A DNA stretch of 64,000 nucleotides from G963663315 sp963663315 (GTDB lineage Bacteria > Pseudomonadota > Gammaproteobacteria > Arenicellales > Poriferihabitantaceae), in the NCBI GenBank assembly GCA_963663315.1, contig OY760176.1, positions 1,984,001 through 2,048,000 on the forward strand, given 5' to 3'. Of the stretch, positions 36,133-44,704 are shown piece after piece (positions within the stretch are counted from its first letter, which is position 1; each line of letters begins with the position of its first letter). The notes under the pieces were generated by a model. It was not told where the DNA came from and ran no database searches. It was given only the letters and a program-made list of their open reading frames with translations. The position numbers and the translations under genes are program-made.

Positions 36133-37430
36133 ATATCGCCTTCCAGAAAACCGAGTATATCACCGACCATGTAAAATGAGCCAAATATTACCACTCTGTC
36201 TTTTGTGTCTGCCCGGCTTACTGCATCACAATAAGCGCTTACAGGGCTGTCATGGCATACCGGCACAATGTTCTCCAGGACTGAGGTTATTATCCCGGCA
36301 AGCGTCTGCGAAGACTGGCCCCGCTCTCCGGTTAAAGTAGCCAATATCCATTGATCTATCACAGCGGCCATCGCAGCAATGATTTTATCCGCTGCCTTGT
36401 CTTTCAGCATACCGAACACGGCAATGGTTCGCCCCGGGCAGGGGTGATGTTTCAGATAACCGGCCAATTGCCGGGCTGAGTCTTCATTGTGCGCAACATC
36501 GACGATTACGGCGGGTGATTGCCGGATGACTTGACAGCGTGCTGCCAGACTACTGTTATCGAGCCCCGGCTGCAGATCTGAAATTTCCAGACCAGTATGC
36601 GCGCTGCTGATTGCCAATGCGGCCACTACGCCTCCGAGATTGGCTTTCTGATGCTCTCCCTGCAAGGGTGTGGACAACTGTTCAACCCGCTGCCAGAGGA
36701 CAGGAATGGCGGCATGATCACTGCTCCAGTTGATGGTTTTTGATTGTGCTTCGATAAAATAATCCCTGTGCGCTGCGATCAGACAGGCCTGTTTCTGATC
36801 AGCGATATTAATCAGACTGGCCGGTATATCGCTCTCGGCACAGACAACCATCCCGTTTTGCTTGATCACACCTGCTTTTTCTGCTGCAATTTTCTCCCGA
36901 TCCGCGCCTAGCCAGTACTCGTGATCAATCCCTATCGAGGTGATTAAAACCAGGTCACTATCCACCATATTGACCGCATCAAGTCGCCCCCCCATACCCA
37001 CCTCAAGCAACGCTACCTCGACCTGGCGCTTCTGGAAAATTACCAGTGCGCACAAAGTGCTGTATTCGAAGTAGGTCAGCGAAATGTCGTTGCGAAATTG
37101 TTCAATGTGACAAAACGCATCACAGATTTCATGATCGGAAACTTCTTGTCCGCAAATTCTGATCCTTTCGTTATAGCGAACAAGATGTGGAGAAGTATAA
37201 GCTCCGGTGCGCTTGCCACCTTGTTGAAAAACCGCATCGAGCATACTGATTGAAGATCCTTTGCCATTTGTGCCGGCCACGACAATCGTGTATCCGGTAC
37301 ATTTGCCTGCCAGGTTACCCCAGACCTGAGTGATTCGACCAAGCGTGAGATCAATTGTTCTGAAGTGTTGCTTCTGGATATGTACCAGCCAGTCTTTCAG
37401 GGTATATGATTCAAATTCCACCTCATTCAA
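36123..37430 (-). CDS. folC: Folylpolyglutamate synthase / dihydrofolate synthase
   Basis: 435 residues. Adds glutamate to dihydropteroate and folates. The ATP loop VAGTNGKGSSISMLDAV is near residue 50, followed by GAYTSPHLVRYNERI, EVGMGGRLDAVNMVD and LITSIGIDHEYWLG. The C-terminal Mur-ligase-like domain has VDVAHNEDSARQLA. It follows accD by 27 bp and overlaps dedD. Confidence 0.95.
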   Translation of the reverse strand: MNEVEFESYTLKDWLVHIQKQHFRTIDLTLGRITQVWGNLAGKCTGYTIVVAGTNGKGSSISMLDAVFQQGGKRTGAYTSPHLVRYNERIRICGQEVSDHEICDAFCHIEQFRNDISLTYFEYSTLCALVIFQKRQVEVALLEVGMGGRLDAVNMVDSDLVLITSIGIDHEYWLGADREKIAAEKAGVIKQNGMVVCAESDIPASLINIADQKQACLIAAHRDYFIEAQSKTINWSSDHAAIPVLWQRVEQLSTPLQGEHQKANLGGVVAALAISSAHTGLEISDLQPGLDNSSLAARCQVIRQSPAVIVDVAHNEDSARQLAGYLKHHPCPGRTIAVFGMLKDKAADKIIAAMAAVIDQWILATLTGERGQSSQTLAGIITSVLENIVPVCHDSPVSAYCDAVSRADTKDRVVIFGSFYMVGDILGFLEGDIWR

Positions 37431-37457
37431 CCCGCTCGCAAGCCGATGCCCGTAATC

Positions 37458-38357
37458 TCAGGAATCAACCGCGCCATCCAGGATCTGTTCGGCATTGTCA
37501 ACGCTGCCAAATCCCAGTTTGTCGAGCAGGGACACGATCTGATTGCCCATGTTGCGACGATCAATAATCATGTCAATAGCACCATGCTCAAGCAGGAATT
37601 CCGACCGTTGGAAACCATCAGGCAGGGTTTCACGGACGGTTTGCTCGATCACCCGAGGGCCGGCAAATCCGACCAGTGCATTGGGTTCTGCAATGATAAT
37701 GTCACCAAGCATCGCCAGACTGGCAGACACACCCCCCATGGTAGGGTCTGTCAATACCGATATATAAGGAATACCCTGTTCTTTCAAATTTGATATTGCC
37801 GCTGTGGTTTTCGACATCTGCATTAACGAAAACAAGGCTTCCTGCATCCTGGCGCCACCGGAAGCAGAAAAACAGACCAGTGGCTGATGATGTTCAATGC
37901 TGGCGTGGACGGCCTGAACAAAGCGCTCACCAACCACTGAACCCATCGACCCGCCCATGAATTTGAATTCAAAAGCTACGGCTGTGATGTTCGCCCGATT
38001 GAGTCGGCCAATGGCACAAACCAGCGCTTCGGACGATTGACTTGATTTGCCTGAATCGACAAGACGGTCCTTGTATCTCTTACTGTCCTTGAATTTCAGG
38101 ACATCGACCGGACGCACCGACTCGCCGATCCACTGGATCGAACCTTCATCGAGAAATGATTCGAGACGCGCTCTGGCATCAATACGCATGTGGAAATTGC
38201 ATTTCGGACAGACCTGTAAACCCAGTTGCAATTCCACACCATAGAGCACCGCCTGACATCCGGTACACTTGTTCCATAAACCTTCGGGAACACCTTTCCT
38301 GCGAATCCTGCCAACCGTTTTGATTTTCGGCGGAAGTATCTTATCGAACCAGTTCAT
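37458..38357 (-). CDS. accD: Acetyl-CoA carboxylase carboxyltransferase beta subunit
   Basis: 299 residues. Transfers the carboxyl group from biotin to acetyl-CoA together with AccA. The N-terminal zinc finger has its four cysteines in WNKCTGCQAVLYG and LQVCPKCNFHM. The crotonase-fold core includes FEFKFMGGSMGSVVGERF and FSASGGARMQEALFSLMQM, and VGFAGPRVIEQTVRETLPDG near the C-terminus. It sits between trpF and folC, as in most gammaproteobacteria. Confidence 0.97.
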   Translation of the reverse strand: MNWFDKILPPKIKTVGRIRRKGVPEGLWNKCTGCQAVLYGVELQLGLQVCPKCNFHMRIDARARLESFLDEGSIQWIGESVRPVDVLKFKDSKRYKDRLVDSGKSSQSSEALVCAIGRLNRANITAVAFEFKFMGGSMGSVVGERFVQAVHASIEHHQPLVCFSASGGARMQEALFSLMQMSKTTAAISNLKEQGIPYISVLTDPTMGGVSASLAMLGDIIIAEPNALVGFAGPRVIEQTVRETLPDGFQRSEFLLEHGAIDMIIDRRNMGNQIVSLLDKLGFGSVDNAEQILDGAVDS

Positions 38358-38378
38358 CGGGTTATTCCGATTCAGTGA

Positions 38379-39002
38379 CTATTGCGGGTGACTATTCAAA
38401 ACATGGGTGCAAAAGCGGGTGATCTTTTGCAGATCCTTGCGGCCATCGGTTTCCACCCCACTACTGACATCCACCGCATAGGGGCGGACCACCGAAATCG
38501 CCTGTTTGACGTTCCTGGGGTTCAACCCCCCCGCCAGAATAACCGGTTTACGGCCCTGATATTTTACTGATCCCCAGTCGAATGTCTGCCCGCTGCCGCC
38601 ATAAACGCCAACTGCCTGACTATCCAGCAAAATAGCCTGGGCATCGGGGTACTTGTCTTCGATCAAAGGTAAATCCAGAGTTTCACCGACCCGTACTGCC
38701 TTGATATAGGGCACCCCGAAACTGCGACAGAATTCTGCAGATTCATCACCGTGAAACTGGATGAAATCAAGATGAACCGAATTCAGTATCGTGGTCAGAA
38801 ACGATCTTTCGGGATTGACCACAACGCCCACCTGGGAAACAAAAGGTTTGATCACCCGGTTGATTGAAATTGCCTGTTCAATCGTCAGGTTCCTTTTGCT
38901 TGGCGAGTAAAACATCAGGCCGATCGCATCTGCACCCGCATTGATTACATGAATCGCTGTTTCGGCTGTGGTCACACCGCATATTTTGATTTTTACTGGC
39001 AA
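38379..39002 (-). CDS. trpF: Phosphoribosylanthranilate isomerase
   Basis: 207 residues, a stand-alone TIM barrel. Catalytic Cys is in VKIKICGVTTAETA at the N-terminus and catalytic Asp in AILLDSQAVGVYGGSG near residue 125. LAGGLNPRNV and VDVSSGVETDGRKD form the phosphate-binding loops. Tryptophan pathway; other trp genes are not nearby. It follows truA by 32 bp. Confidence 0.96.
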   Translation of the reverse strand: MPVKIKICGVTTAETAIHVINAGADAIGLMFYSPSKRNLTIEQAISINRVIKPFVSQVGVVVNPERSFLTTILNSVHLDFIQFHGDESAEFCRSFGVPYIKAVRVGETLDLPLIEDKYPDAQAILLDSQAVGVYGGSGQTFDWGSVKYQGRKPVILAGGLNPRNVKQAISVVRPYAVDVSSGVETDGRKDLQKITRFCTHVLNSHPQ

Positions 39003-39034
39003 TGGCAGGTCGTTGGTTCAGGATATGGCGTATT

Positions 39035-39817
39035 CTACCAAAATCGGCATACTTCAGGCGGAGCGGGCAGATTGTATATCTTATCGTATTGTGCCGAGAC
39101 AAAATACAAACCGTCTGCAGGCGCCGTTATCCCCCCGGTTTTACGATCCTGACTGTTCAACACCTCCCTGGCCCACTGAACAGGTTCGAGTCCTTCACCA
39201 ATTCGAGTCAGCACACCCATGATATTCCTGATCATGTGATGTAAAAATCCATCTGAGGCAATATCAAGCCATATCCAGGGTCCGACCTGATCAAGGGAAA
39301 TCAAACTCACCTGTTTGACCGGATTCTTGTTCTGACACCCTGCGGCACGAAATGCACTGAAATCATGTCTGCCAACGAGTTGCCTCGCCGCATCCTGCAT
39401 TGGTTCCAGTTCCAGCGGCGCACGATACCAAGTCACCCTGCCGTGAAGATAGCTGGGCCTGACCGGCCTGTTCAGCAGAACATACCGGTATGAGCGTTGC
39501 CGGGCGCTGAATCGGGCATGAAAATCCTGACTGACCGGACGGGCCCAGATCATGGATATGTCGTCGGGCAGATAAGTATTTACACCCCTGACCCACTGTT
39601 TTTCGATTCGATTACTCGATGTGTCAAAGTGAACAATCTGGCCGATGGCATGAACCCCGGTATCGGTTCGACCCGCGACAACCACATCGATGCTTTGGTT
39701 GGCGACCCTGCTGACCGCCGACTCGACGGCCTGCTGCACCGACGGAGCATGGTTTTGTCGTTGCCAGCCATGGTAGCCGACGCCACAATATTCAAGACAG
39801 GCTGCAATTCGTATCAT
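39035..39817 (-). CDS. truA: tRNA pseudouridine(38-40) synthase
   Basis: 260 residues. It begins IRIAACLEYCGVGYHGWQRQ and has the catalytic Asp in VVAGRTDTGVHAIGQIVHF near residue 55. RYVLLNRPVRP and the C-terminal FLHHMIRNIMGVLTRIGEG complete the family pattern. It starts the truA-trpF-accD-folC-dedD-cvpA-purF series, 50 bp downstream of recR. Confidence 0.96.
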   Translation of the reverse strand: MIRIAACLEYCGVGYHGWQRQNHAPSVQQAVESAVSRVANQSIDVVVAGRTDTGVHAIGQIVHFDTSSNRIEKQWVRGVNTYLPDDISMIWARPVSQDFHARFSARQRSYRYVLLNRPVRPSYLHGRVTWYRAPLELEPMQDAARQLVGRHDFSAFRAAGCQNKNPVKQVSLISLDQVGPWIWLDIASDGFLHHMIRNIMGVLTRIGEGLEPVQWAREVLNSQDRKTGGITAPADGLYFVSAQYDKIYNLPAPPEVCRFW

Positions 39818-39867
39818 GCCGTTTTAATGGCGCTCAATGGGTGGATTACCGGAAACAGGGAAGTCGT

Positions 39868-40464
39868 CTAAAACGGACCCCGATCTGAAAATGCCTGAAC
39901 CAGCGTACCCGGATCCATGTACTCAAGTTCTCCCCCTATCGGTATCCCACGCGCAAGCCGCGTGACTCTGGTTGATCGTGGTTGTAACAAATCCAGCAAA
40001 AATCCAGCGGTAGCCTGACCCTCCAGGGTCAGGTTCGTAGCCAGGATAACTTCGTCAACCGGCTCCTTGTCAAGCAACGTGCAAAGCTGATCAATACCCA
40101 GTTGATCCGGACCGACATCATCCAATGGTGACAAGTGCCCCATCAGAACGAAATACATACCCTGATAGACCCCGGCCTGCTCAATGGCCTCAAGGTCGGC
40201 TGGGGTTTCAACCACACATACTGTTTTTGGATCCCGTTTACCTGATGCACAGATCGGGCAAAGATCTGACTCACTGAAATTGTTACATCGCATGCAGTGG
40301 TTGACACTTGACAATGCGTGACAAATTGCTTCGCTGATCTGCCGTGCCCCTTCCCGGTCTCTTTCCAGAAGGTGAAACGCCATTCTCTGGGCGGATTTGG
40401 GGCCAACACCCGGCAAGCGCTGCAGGGCCTGTTTCAACCCTCCGACTGAACGCGGATCCGCCAT
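39868..40464 (-). CDS. recR: Recombination protein RecR
   Basis: 198 residues. Helix-hairpin-helix region LQRLPGVGPKSAQRMAFHLL, a C4 zinc finger CMRCNNFSESDLCPIC, and a Toprim domain with VCVVETPADLEAIEQAGVY. It works with RecO and RecF to load RecA at gaps. Its start codon touches the ybaB stop (1-bp overlap), the standard ybaB-recR pair. Confidence 0.96.
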   Translation of the reverse strand: MADPRSVGGLKQALQRLPGVGPKSAQRMAFHLLERDREGARQISEAICHALSSVNHCMRCNNFSESDLCPICASGKRDPKTVCVVETPADLEAIEQAGVYQGMYFVLMGHLSPLDDVGPDQLGIDQLCTLLDKEPVDEVILATNLTLEGQATAGFLLDLLQPRSTRVTRLARGIPIGGELEYMDPGTLVQAFSDRGPF

Positions 40465-40784
40465 TAAAACGGTAGTTTCAATCCGGGAATATTCAACCCC
40501 GACGCAAGACTGCCCATCTTCTCTTCAGTGGTTTTTTCAACTTTGCGAACCGCGTCATTGAATCCGGCGGCGAGCAGGTCTTCCAGCACTTCCTTGTCGT
40601 CATTCATCAGCTCGGGATCGATGATGATTCTTTTGACGTCGTATCGGCAAGTCATGATTACTTCCACCAGACCTGCGCCGGATTGACCTTTTATCTCAAT
40701 ACTGGCCAGTTCCTGCTGAGCCTTTTGCATGTTTTCCTGCATGGCCTGCGCCTGTTTCATAATGTCACCAATCTTGCCTTTCAT
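40464..40784 (-). CDS. ybaB: Nucleoid-associated protein YbaB/EbfC
   Basis: 106 residues. It starts KGKIGDIMKQAQAMQENMQK, with VEVIMTCRYDVKRIIIDPEL near residue 40 and the C-terminal amphipathic helices, all family features. Binds DNA as a dimer. It overlaps recR by 1 bp. dnaX, the usual upstream neighbour, is replaced by a Na/Pi cotransporter gene. Confidence 0.94.
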   Translation of the reverse strand: MKGKIGDIMKQAQAMQENMQKAQQELASIEIKGQSGAGLVEVIMTCRYDVKRIIIDPELMNDDKEVLEDLLAAGFNDAVRKVEKTTEEKMGSLASGLNIPGLKLPF

Positions 40785-40835
40785 GTTATTTACCTGCGTT
40801 TGTGTGCGTTTTGAATAGCTCCAGAAAAACCATGC

Positions 40836-42470
40836 CTAACTGTGTCTGATATTGGAAATATAACTGACCACCTGCAATAAATCCCGCACTGCATCCTGGT
40901 GTATTGAACTGGTGCCAATGCTTTTCGATTTACGCTGGCTTAATCTTAGCCGGTGATTGTTGATACTTTCCTGTCCCAGTTTAATGATTGAATCAATGAA
41001 TTTTATTCGGGCTTTTTCTTGCATTTTAGCTTCAGAAGCAAAGTTGGTAATCTCGATTTGTATCAGTTTCAGCACTTCACCGTGAATCAGAGTCAACTCT
41101 TCATGTCCTTCCGGGGTGAATCCTATGCCTCTGTCCAATCGCTTAATGGCAAGTCGGGCTAAATTATACGAGACAACATCTCCGATGTTTTCAAGTGTTG
41201 CAGCGAACCGCAGGATCTCATCCAGATTTTGCTCATCAACTGAGTTGTGAGCCTCCTTTTTATGAATATGTCGTCGCACTTCTGATAAATATCGCTGGAT
41301 TGCCTTATTCCTTGCATTGATCTCTTTATCACTGGCAGTGAAATTGTCGATGACCAGACGATCAGACACTTCGAACATTTCCAGAGCCTGACTGAACAAT
41401 GTTTCAGTGTTGTCGGCAAGACGAAAGGCTTCTCTCCTGGCGCAAGAAATGGCCAATGCCGGATTTGAAATCAGAACAGGGTCAAGACTGCTCCCCGGAG
41501 CCTGGAGCGTGCGCGAGATATCCCGAGATTGACCAGAAGCAAGTAAACCTTTGGAAAACCCTGCGACCAGATTATTAAGAGGAACGAAAAATATCGCCAA
41601 TACGAGATTAAATGCGATGTGGATATTGATAACCTGGATTCCTCCACTATCACCAAAATTATTAACATAACGAATAATCAGGAACGATAATGCCCAAACC
41701 AGAATCCCTAGAGCAAGGCGCATGATGAAATTGGCTAAAACTGCGCTGTAAGTCTCAATATGTCGTCTGCTCACAAGAAACAAGGCAATCAATCCCGAGC
41801 CGATGTTCGCGCCAACCACTGCGGCAACAAATAATGGGGGCTGCAGCAATCCGACATCTGCCATCGAAGCGATGATCAGCACAATGGCTACACTGGAATG
41901 AGACACCCAGGTGGCCAGCATTGCTAAAATTAACGCAATCCAGCTTGCAGACTCCAGAAGAGCAAGGATGTTCTCTGAAATTGGTTCGGATGCGACCGGG
42001 GACACAACCTGCTTGATTAACTGGATGGAGAGCAACATCAAACCCAATCCAATTAGGATTCTTCCCAACTGTTGATGTCGCCAGGTTCTCGCGAAGCGGT
42101 GAAAACAAAGGCCTGTGAATAACAATAAAGGGGCAAGAAAAGGCCAATCCAGAAAAAGAACCCGTATCACCAGCGCAGAACCCACGTCTGCGCCAATGAT
42201 TACGACAACTGCAATTGTCAGCGATAGTAATCCTGCAGTAATGAAAGACGCAGTCAATAACACCGCGGCGGTTGCGCTTTGCAACGCAAATGCAGAGGCC
42301 AGACCACATAAAAATGATTTAAGACGAGACCCCGCTACACTACAAATAAAGGAACCTATTTTATCTGAATAGGCTTTTTCCACCGCCGCACGCAGCATAT
42401 AGCTTCCCCACAGCAAAAGACTGATACTACCTGCCAGACTAATAAAAAATTCAAGTTTTGCCGGGAGCAT
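40836..42470 (-). CDS. Na/Pi cotransporter family protein with PhoU-like domain
   Basis: 544 residues. About nine membrane segments (1-310) form two NaPi repeats with the signature FALQSATAAVLLTAS near residue 60 and VSHSSVAIVLII near 188. A helical PhoU-like C-terminal domain (about 335-540) follows. Members of this family move phosphate with sodium and some act in export. The gene stands at the usual dnaX position upstream of ybaB and directly downstream of phnW (32-bp gap, same strand). A link to phosphate from phosphonate breakdown is inference. Confidence 0.85.
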   Translation of the reverse strand: MLPAKLEFFISLAGSISLLLWGSYMLRAAVEKAYSDKIGSFICSVAGSRLKSFLCGLASAFALQSATAAVLLTASFITAGLLSLTIAVVVIIGADVGSALVIRVLFLDWPFLAPLLLFTGLCFHRFARTWRHQQLGRILIGLGLMLLSIQLIKQVVSPVASEPISENILALLESASWIALILAMLATWVSHSSVAIVLIIASMADVGLLQPPLFVAAVVGANIGSGLIALFLVSRRHIETYSAVLANFIMRLALGILVWALSFLIIRYVNNFGDSGGIQVINIHIAFNLVLAIFFVPLNNLVAGFSKGLLASGQSRDISRTLQAPGSSLDPVLISNPALAISCARREAFRLADNTETLFSQALEMFEVSDRLVIDNFTASDKEINARNKAIQRYLSEVRRHIHKKEAHNSVDEQNLDEILRFAATLENIGDVVSYNLARLAIKRLDRGIGFTPEGHEELTLIHGEVLKLIQIEITNFASEAKMQEKARIKFIDSIIKLGQESINNHRLRLSQRKSKSIGTSSIHQDAVRDLLQVVSYISNIRHS

Positions 42471-42502
42471 TATGTTTGCCTGCCTGAAGCAAAAATATTG
42501 AA

Positions 42503-43642
42503 TTAATGGATTTTTCCACTTATGCCAAAATCATCTAATGTATTGCGAATGGCGGCTAATGCGCCTCGAATTTCATTTTCGCCCAATCTGCCAATACAGC
42601 CAATCCTGAAACTTTCCGCAACCGTGAGTTTGCCTGGATAAATAACATAACCCTGCTCTCTTAATCGATCATAAAAATCATTGAAAATGAATTTATCATG
42701 TTCAGGCATACCAAATGTGATGATGATGGGTGCCTGGAGATCATCTGGCAGGAGCGTTTTGAACCCCATCTCCCGCATACCGTTTATCAAAATATCACAA
42801 TTTTTCTGATAGCGATCCCCTCTCCCCTGAACACCTCCTTCTTCATCAAATTCACTCAATGCCTGATCAAACGCTAATAAGACATGTGTAGGCGGGGTAA
42901 ATCGCCATTGCTTTGTAATATTCATCGACACCCATTGATCATACAGATCAAGACTAAGTGAAGGCGAATTCCCTTTGCTCTGTTGTAACGCTTCCTTTCT
43001 GGCGATACAAAACCCCATGCCTGGCACTCCTTCCAGACACTTGTTACTTGACGCTACTACCGCATCAAATTTAAGCGTCCTGCTATCCACAGGTAATGCC
43101 CCAAAAGCACTCATTGCGTCGACAAGTAATCCCCTGCCATGTTCCTCAACTATCCGGGCGATTTTTTCCAAAGGATTGAGAATCCCTGATGTTGTCTCAC
43201 AATATACCACAGCAACATGGGTAATCGAAGGATCAGTCCTTAAGGTTTGATCCAGTTTATCAGTATCTACAGGCACATCTTCTGCGGATTCCTGAATTCG
43301 GTGCTCCCTGGTGTAATATTCGCATATTCTGGCAATGCGATGCCCATAGCCGCCATTGACACAAATTAACAACTTGCCATCTTCAGGCACAAAATTGCCC
43401 ACCATGGCTTCGACAACAAATGTCCCGCTGCCTTGCAGGGGCACAGCCACATGAGTCCCCTGGCCATTTACGATTTCCACTAACCGGGTCAGCATACGTT
43501 GATTTAAATCGATGAAGTAAGAATCTCTGGATCCATAATCGTGAAGCATTGCCTCTTTTACTGATTCTGAGGTTGTCAGTGGCCCAGGAGTCAAAAGAAA
43601 CGGATCACCTGCAGGCGATGCTGCGCTGGTTTTTGAATTCAT
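42503..43642 (-). CDS. phnW: 2-aminoethylphosphonate--pyruvate transaminase (PhnW type)
   Basis: 379 residues. PLP fold type I, class V. It opens DPFLLTPGPLTTSESVKEAM, has VPLQGSGTFVVEAMVGNFVP near residue 68, LLVDAMSAFGALPVD near 172 (cofactor Asp region) and the PLP lysine in VASSNKCLEGVPGMGFCIA near 197. The family turns aminoethylphosphonate plus pyruvate into phosphonoacetaldehyde plus alanine. The nearby AepX-type transporter supports that substrate. No phosphonoacetaldehyde hydrolase (PhnX) or PhnY/PhnA is in the window. Alanine dehydrogenase at 51394 could recycle the alanine. Taurine, the sulfonate analogue, is an untested alternative. Confidence 0.88.
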   Translation of the reverse strand: MNSKTSAASPAGDPFLLTPGPLTTSESVKEAMLHDYGSRDSYFIDLNQRMLTRLVEIVNGQGTHVAVPLQGSGTFVVEAMVGNFVPEDGKLLICVNGGYGHRIARICEYYTREHRIQESAEDVPVDTDKLDQTLRTDPSITHVAVVYCETTSGILNPLEKIARIVEEHGRGLLVDAMSAFGALPVDSRTLKFDAVVASSNKCLEGVPGMGFCIARKEALQQSKGNSPSLSLDLYDQWVSMNITKQWRFTPPTHVLLAFDQALSEFDEEGGVQGRGDRYQKNCDILINGMREMGFKTLLPDDLQAPIIITFGMPEHDKFIFNDFYDRLREQGYVIYPGKLTVAESFRIGCIGRLGENEIRGALAAIRNTLDDFGISGKIH

Positions 43643-43720
43643 AAGTTACCGGATAACGATGTTGTTCAGGATATTAAACGACCTGATTGATATTTATACC
43701 TGCTTCAAATAGTATTTGCC

Positions 43721-43800
43721 AGGAGCCTGTCCGAGAATAGCGACCGTAGCGAGAGCCAGACTGGTTGGCAGCAGGTTAGTCTATTCGCGGACAGGCTCCC
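43721..43800. repeat. 80-bp imperfect palindrome (MITE/REP-like)
   Basis: The left arm aggagcctgtccgagaatag (43721-43740) and the complement of the right arm (43781-43800) agree at 18 of 20 bases. The loop is 40 bp. The match extends outward with a small bulge (cc and gg on each side). It fills much of the 226-bp gap between divergent phnW and the SDR gene. It could be a small non-autonomous mobile element or a bidirectional hairpin. No transposase is present and no clear target duplication was found. Confidence 0.8.
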
Positions 43801-43868
43801 AGGTCAATAATAAAAATGTTTGAAATAGATCAGATCCCGCCATAACGGGTTTTCCCAGAGTTCACATT

Positions 43869-44618
43869 ATGAAATTTTCAGGCAAGACAGCATTGGTTGC
43901 AGGGGCAGGTGGCGGTATGGGGCTGGAAATAGCCAACCAGCTTATCGGTCGGGGCATTAATGTCGGTATGATGGATATCAAGCCCGAACCGGAGTTGATC
44001 GAATCAGGTCCCGGGGAGTCGGTCTACCTTGCAGTAGACCTGACTGATCAGCAGGCCATAGCATCCGCAGTACAACAATTTCACGACCGCTTTTCAGGTA
44101 TTGATTACCTGGTCAACAGCGTCGGTGTACTATGGTTTGGCAAGGACAAATCTGCAGAAGCGATCGACATGGAAATCTGGGACCAGGTCATGAACATCAA
44201 TTTGCGTTCCACTGTTTTACTGGTCAAAAGTGTGATCCCTTTTATCAGAAAATCGGGAGGGGGCGCGATGGTTCATTTTTCCTCAATTGATGCATTAAGT
44301 GGCGATCCGATGCCCCAGGATGCCTATGGCGCTTCGAAAGCAGCGTTGATTCGCCTCTCAAAATCCCTCGCAATACAGTATGCAAGCGAACAGATTCGTT
44401 CGAATGTGATTCTTCCTGGCCCAGCTCTGACACCGATGCAGGAAAGATGGCAGAGCAAACCCGAGTTGCAGCAGAAAATCGCTGAAAATATCCCACTTGG
44501 CCGTCTGGGGCAACCCCGGGACATGGCCAACGCCTGTCTGTTCCTGTTGTCTGATAATGCCTCTTACATAACAGCGACTACCCTGATCGTAGATGGTGGC
44601 ATTACGGCACTGCCCTGA
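43869..44618 (+). CDS. Short-chain dehydrogenase/reductase (SDR)
   Basis: 249 residues, classical SDR with intact motifs: the cofactor loop VAGAGGGMGLEIAN, NSVGVLW in place of NNAG, and the active site with FSSIDALSG followed by YGASKAALIRLSKSLA (Tyr and Lys present). An Asp after strand 2 (GMMDIK) suggests NAD(H). It ends in IVDGGITALP. It begins a plus-strand pair with a Rieske oxygenase, divergent from phnW and convergent with an AEP-type transporter. It probably oxidises or reduces an alcohol/aldehyde of the same pathway; the substrate is unknown. Confidence 0.85.
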   Translation: MKFSGKTALVAGAGGGMGLEIANQLIGRGINVGMMDIKPEPELIESGPGESVYLAVDLTDQQAIASAVQQFHDRFSGIDYLVNSVGVLWFGKDKSAEAIDMEIWDQVMNINLRSTVLLVKSVIPFIRKSGGGAMVHFSSIDALSGDPMPQDAYGASKAALIRLSKSLAIQYASEQIRSNVILPGPALTPMQERWQSKPELQQKIAENIPLGRLGQPRDMANACLFLLSDNASYITATTLIVDGGITALP

Positions 44619-44704
44619 AATGACAGGCATGAAACGACGAATATGGCTTGACAAGCCTTTCAACCAACCATGACAATGCGCCCGAACCCGACCTGAATAC
44701 TGAC

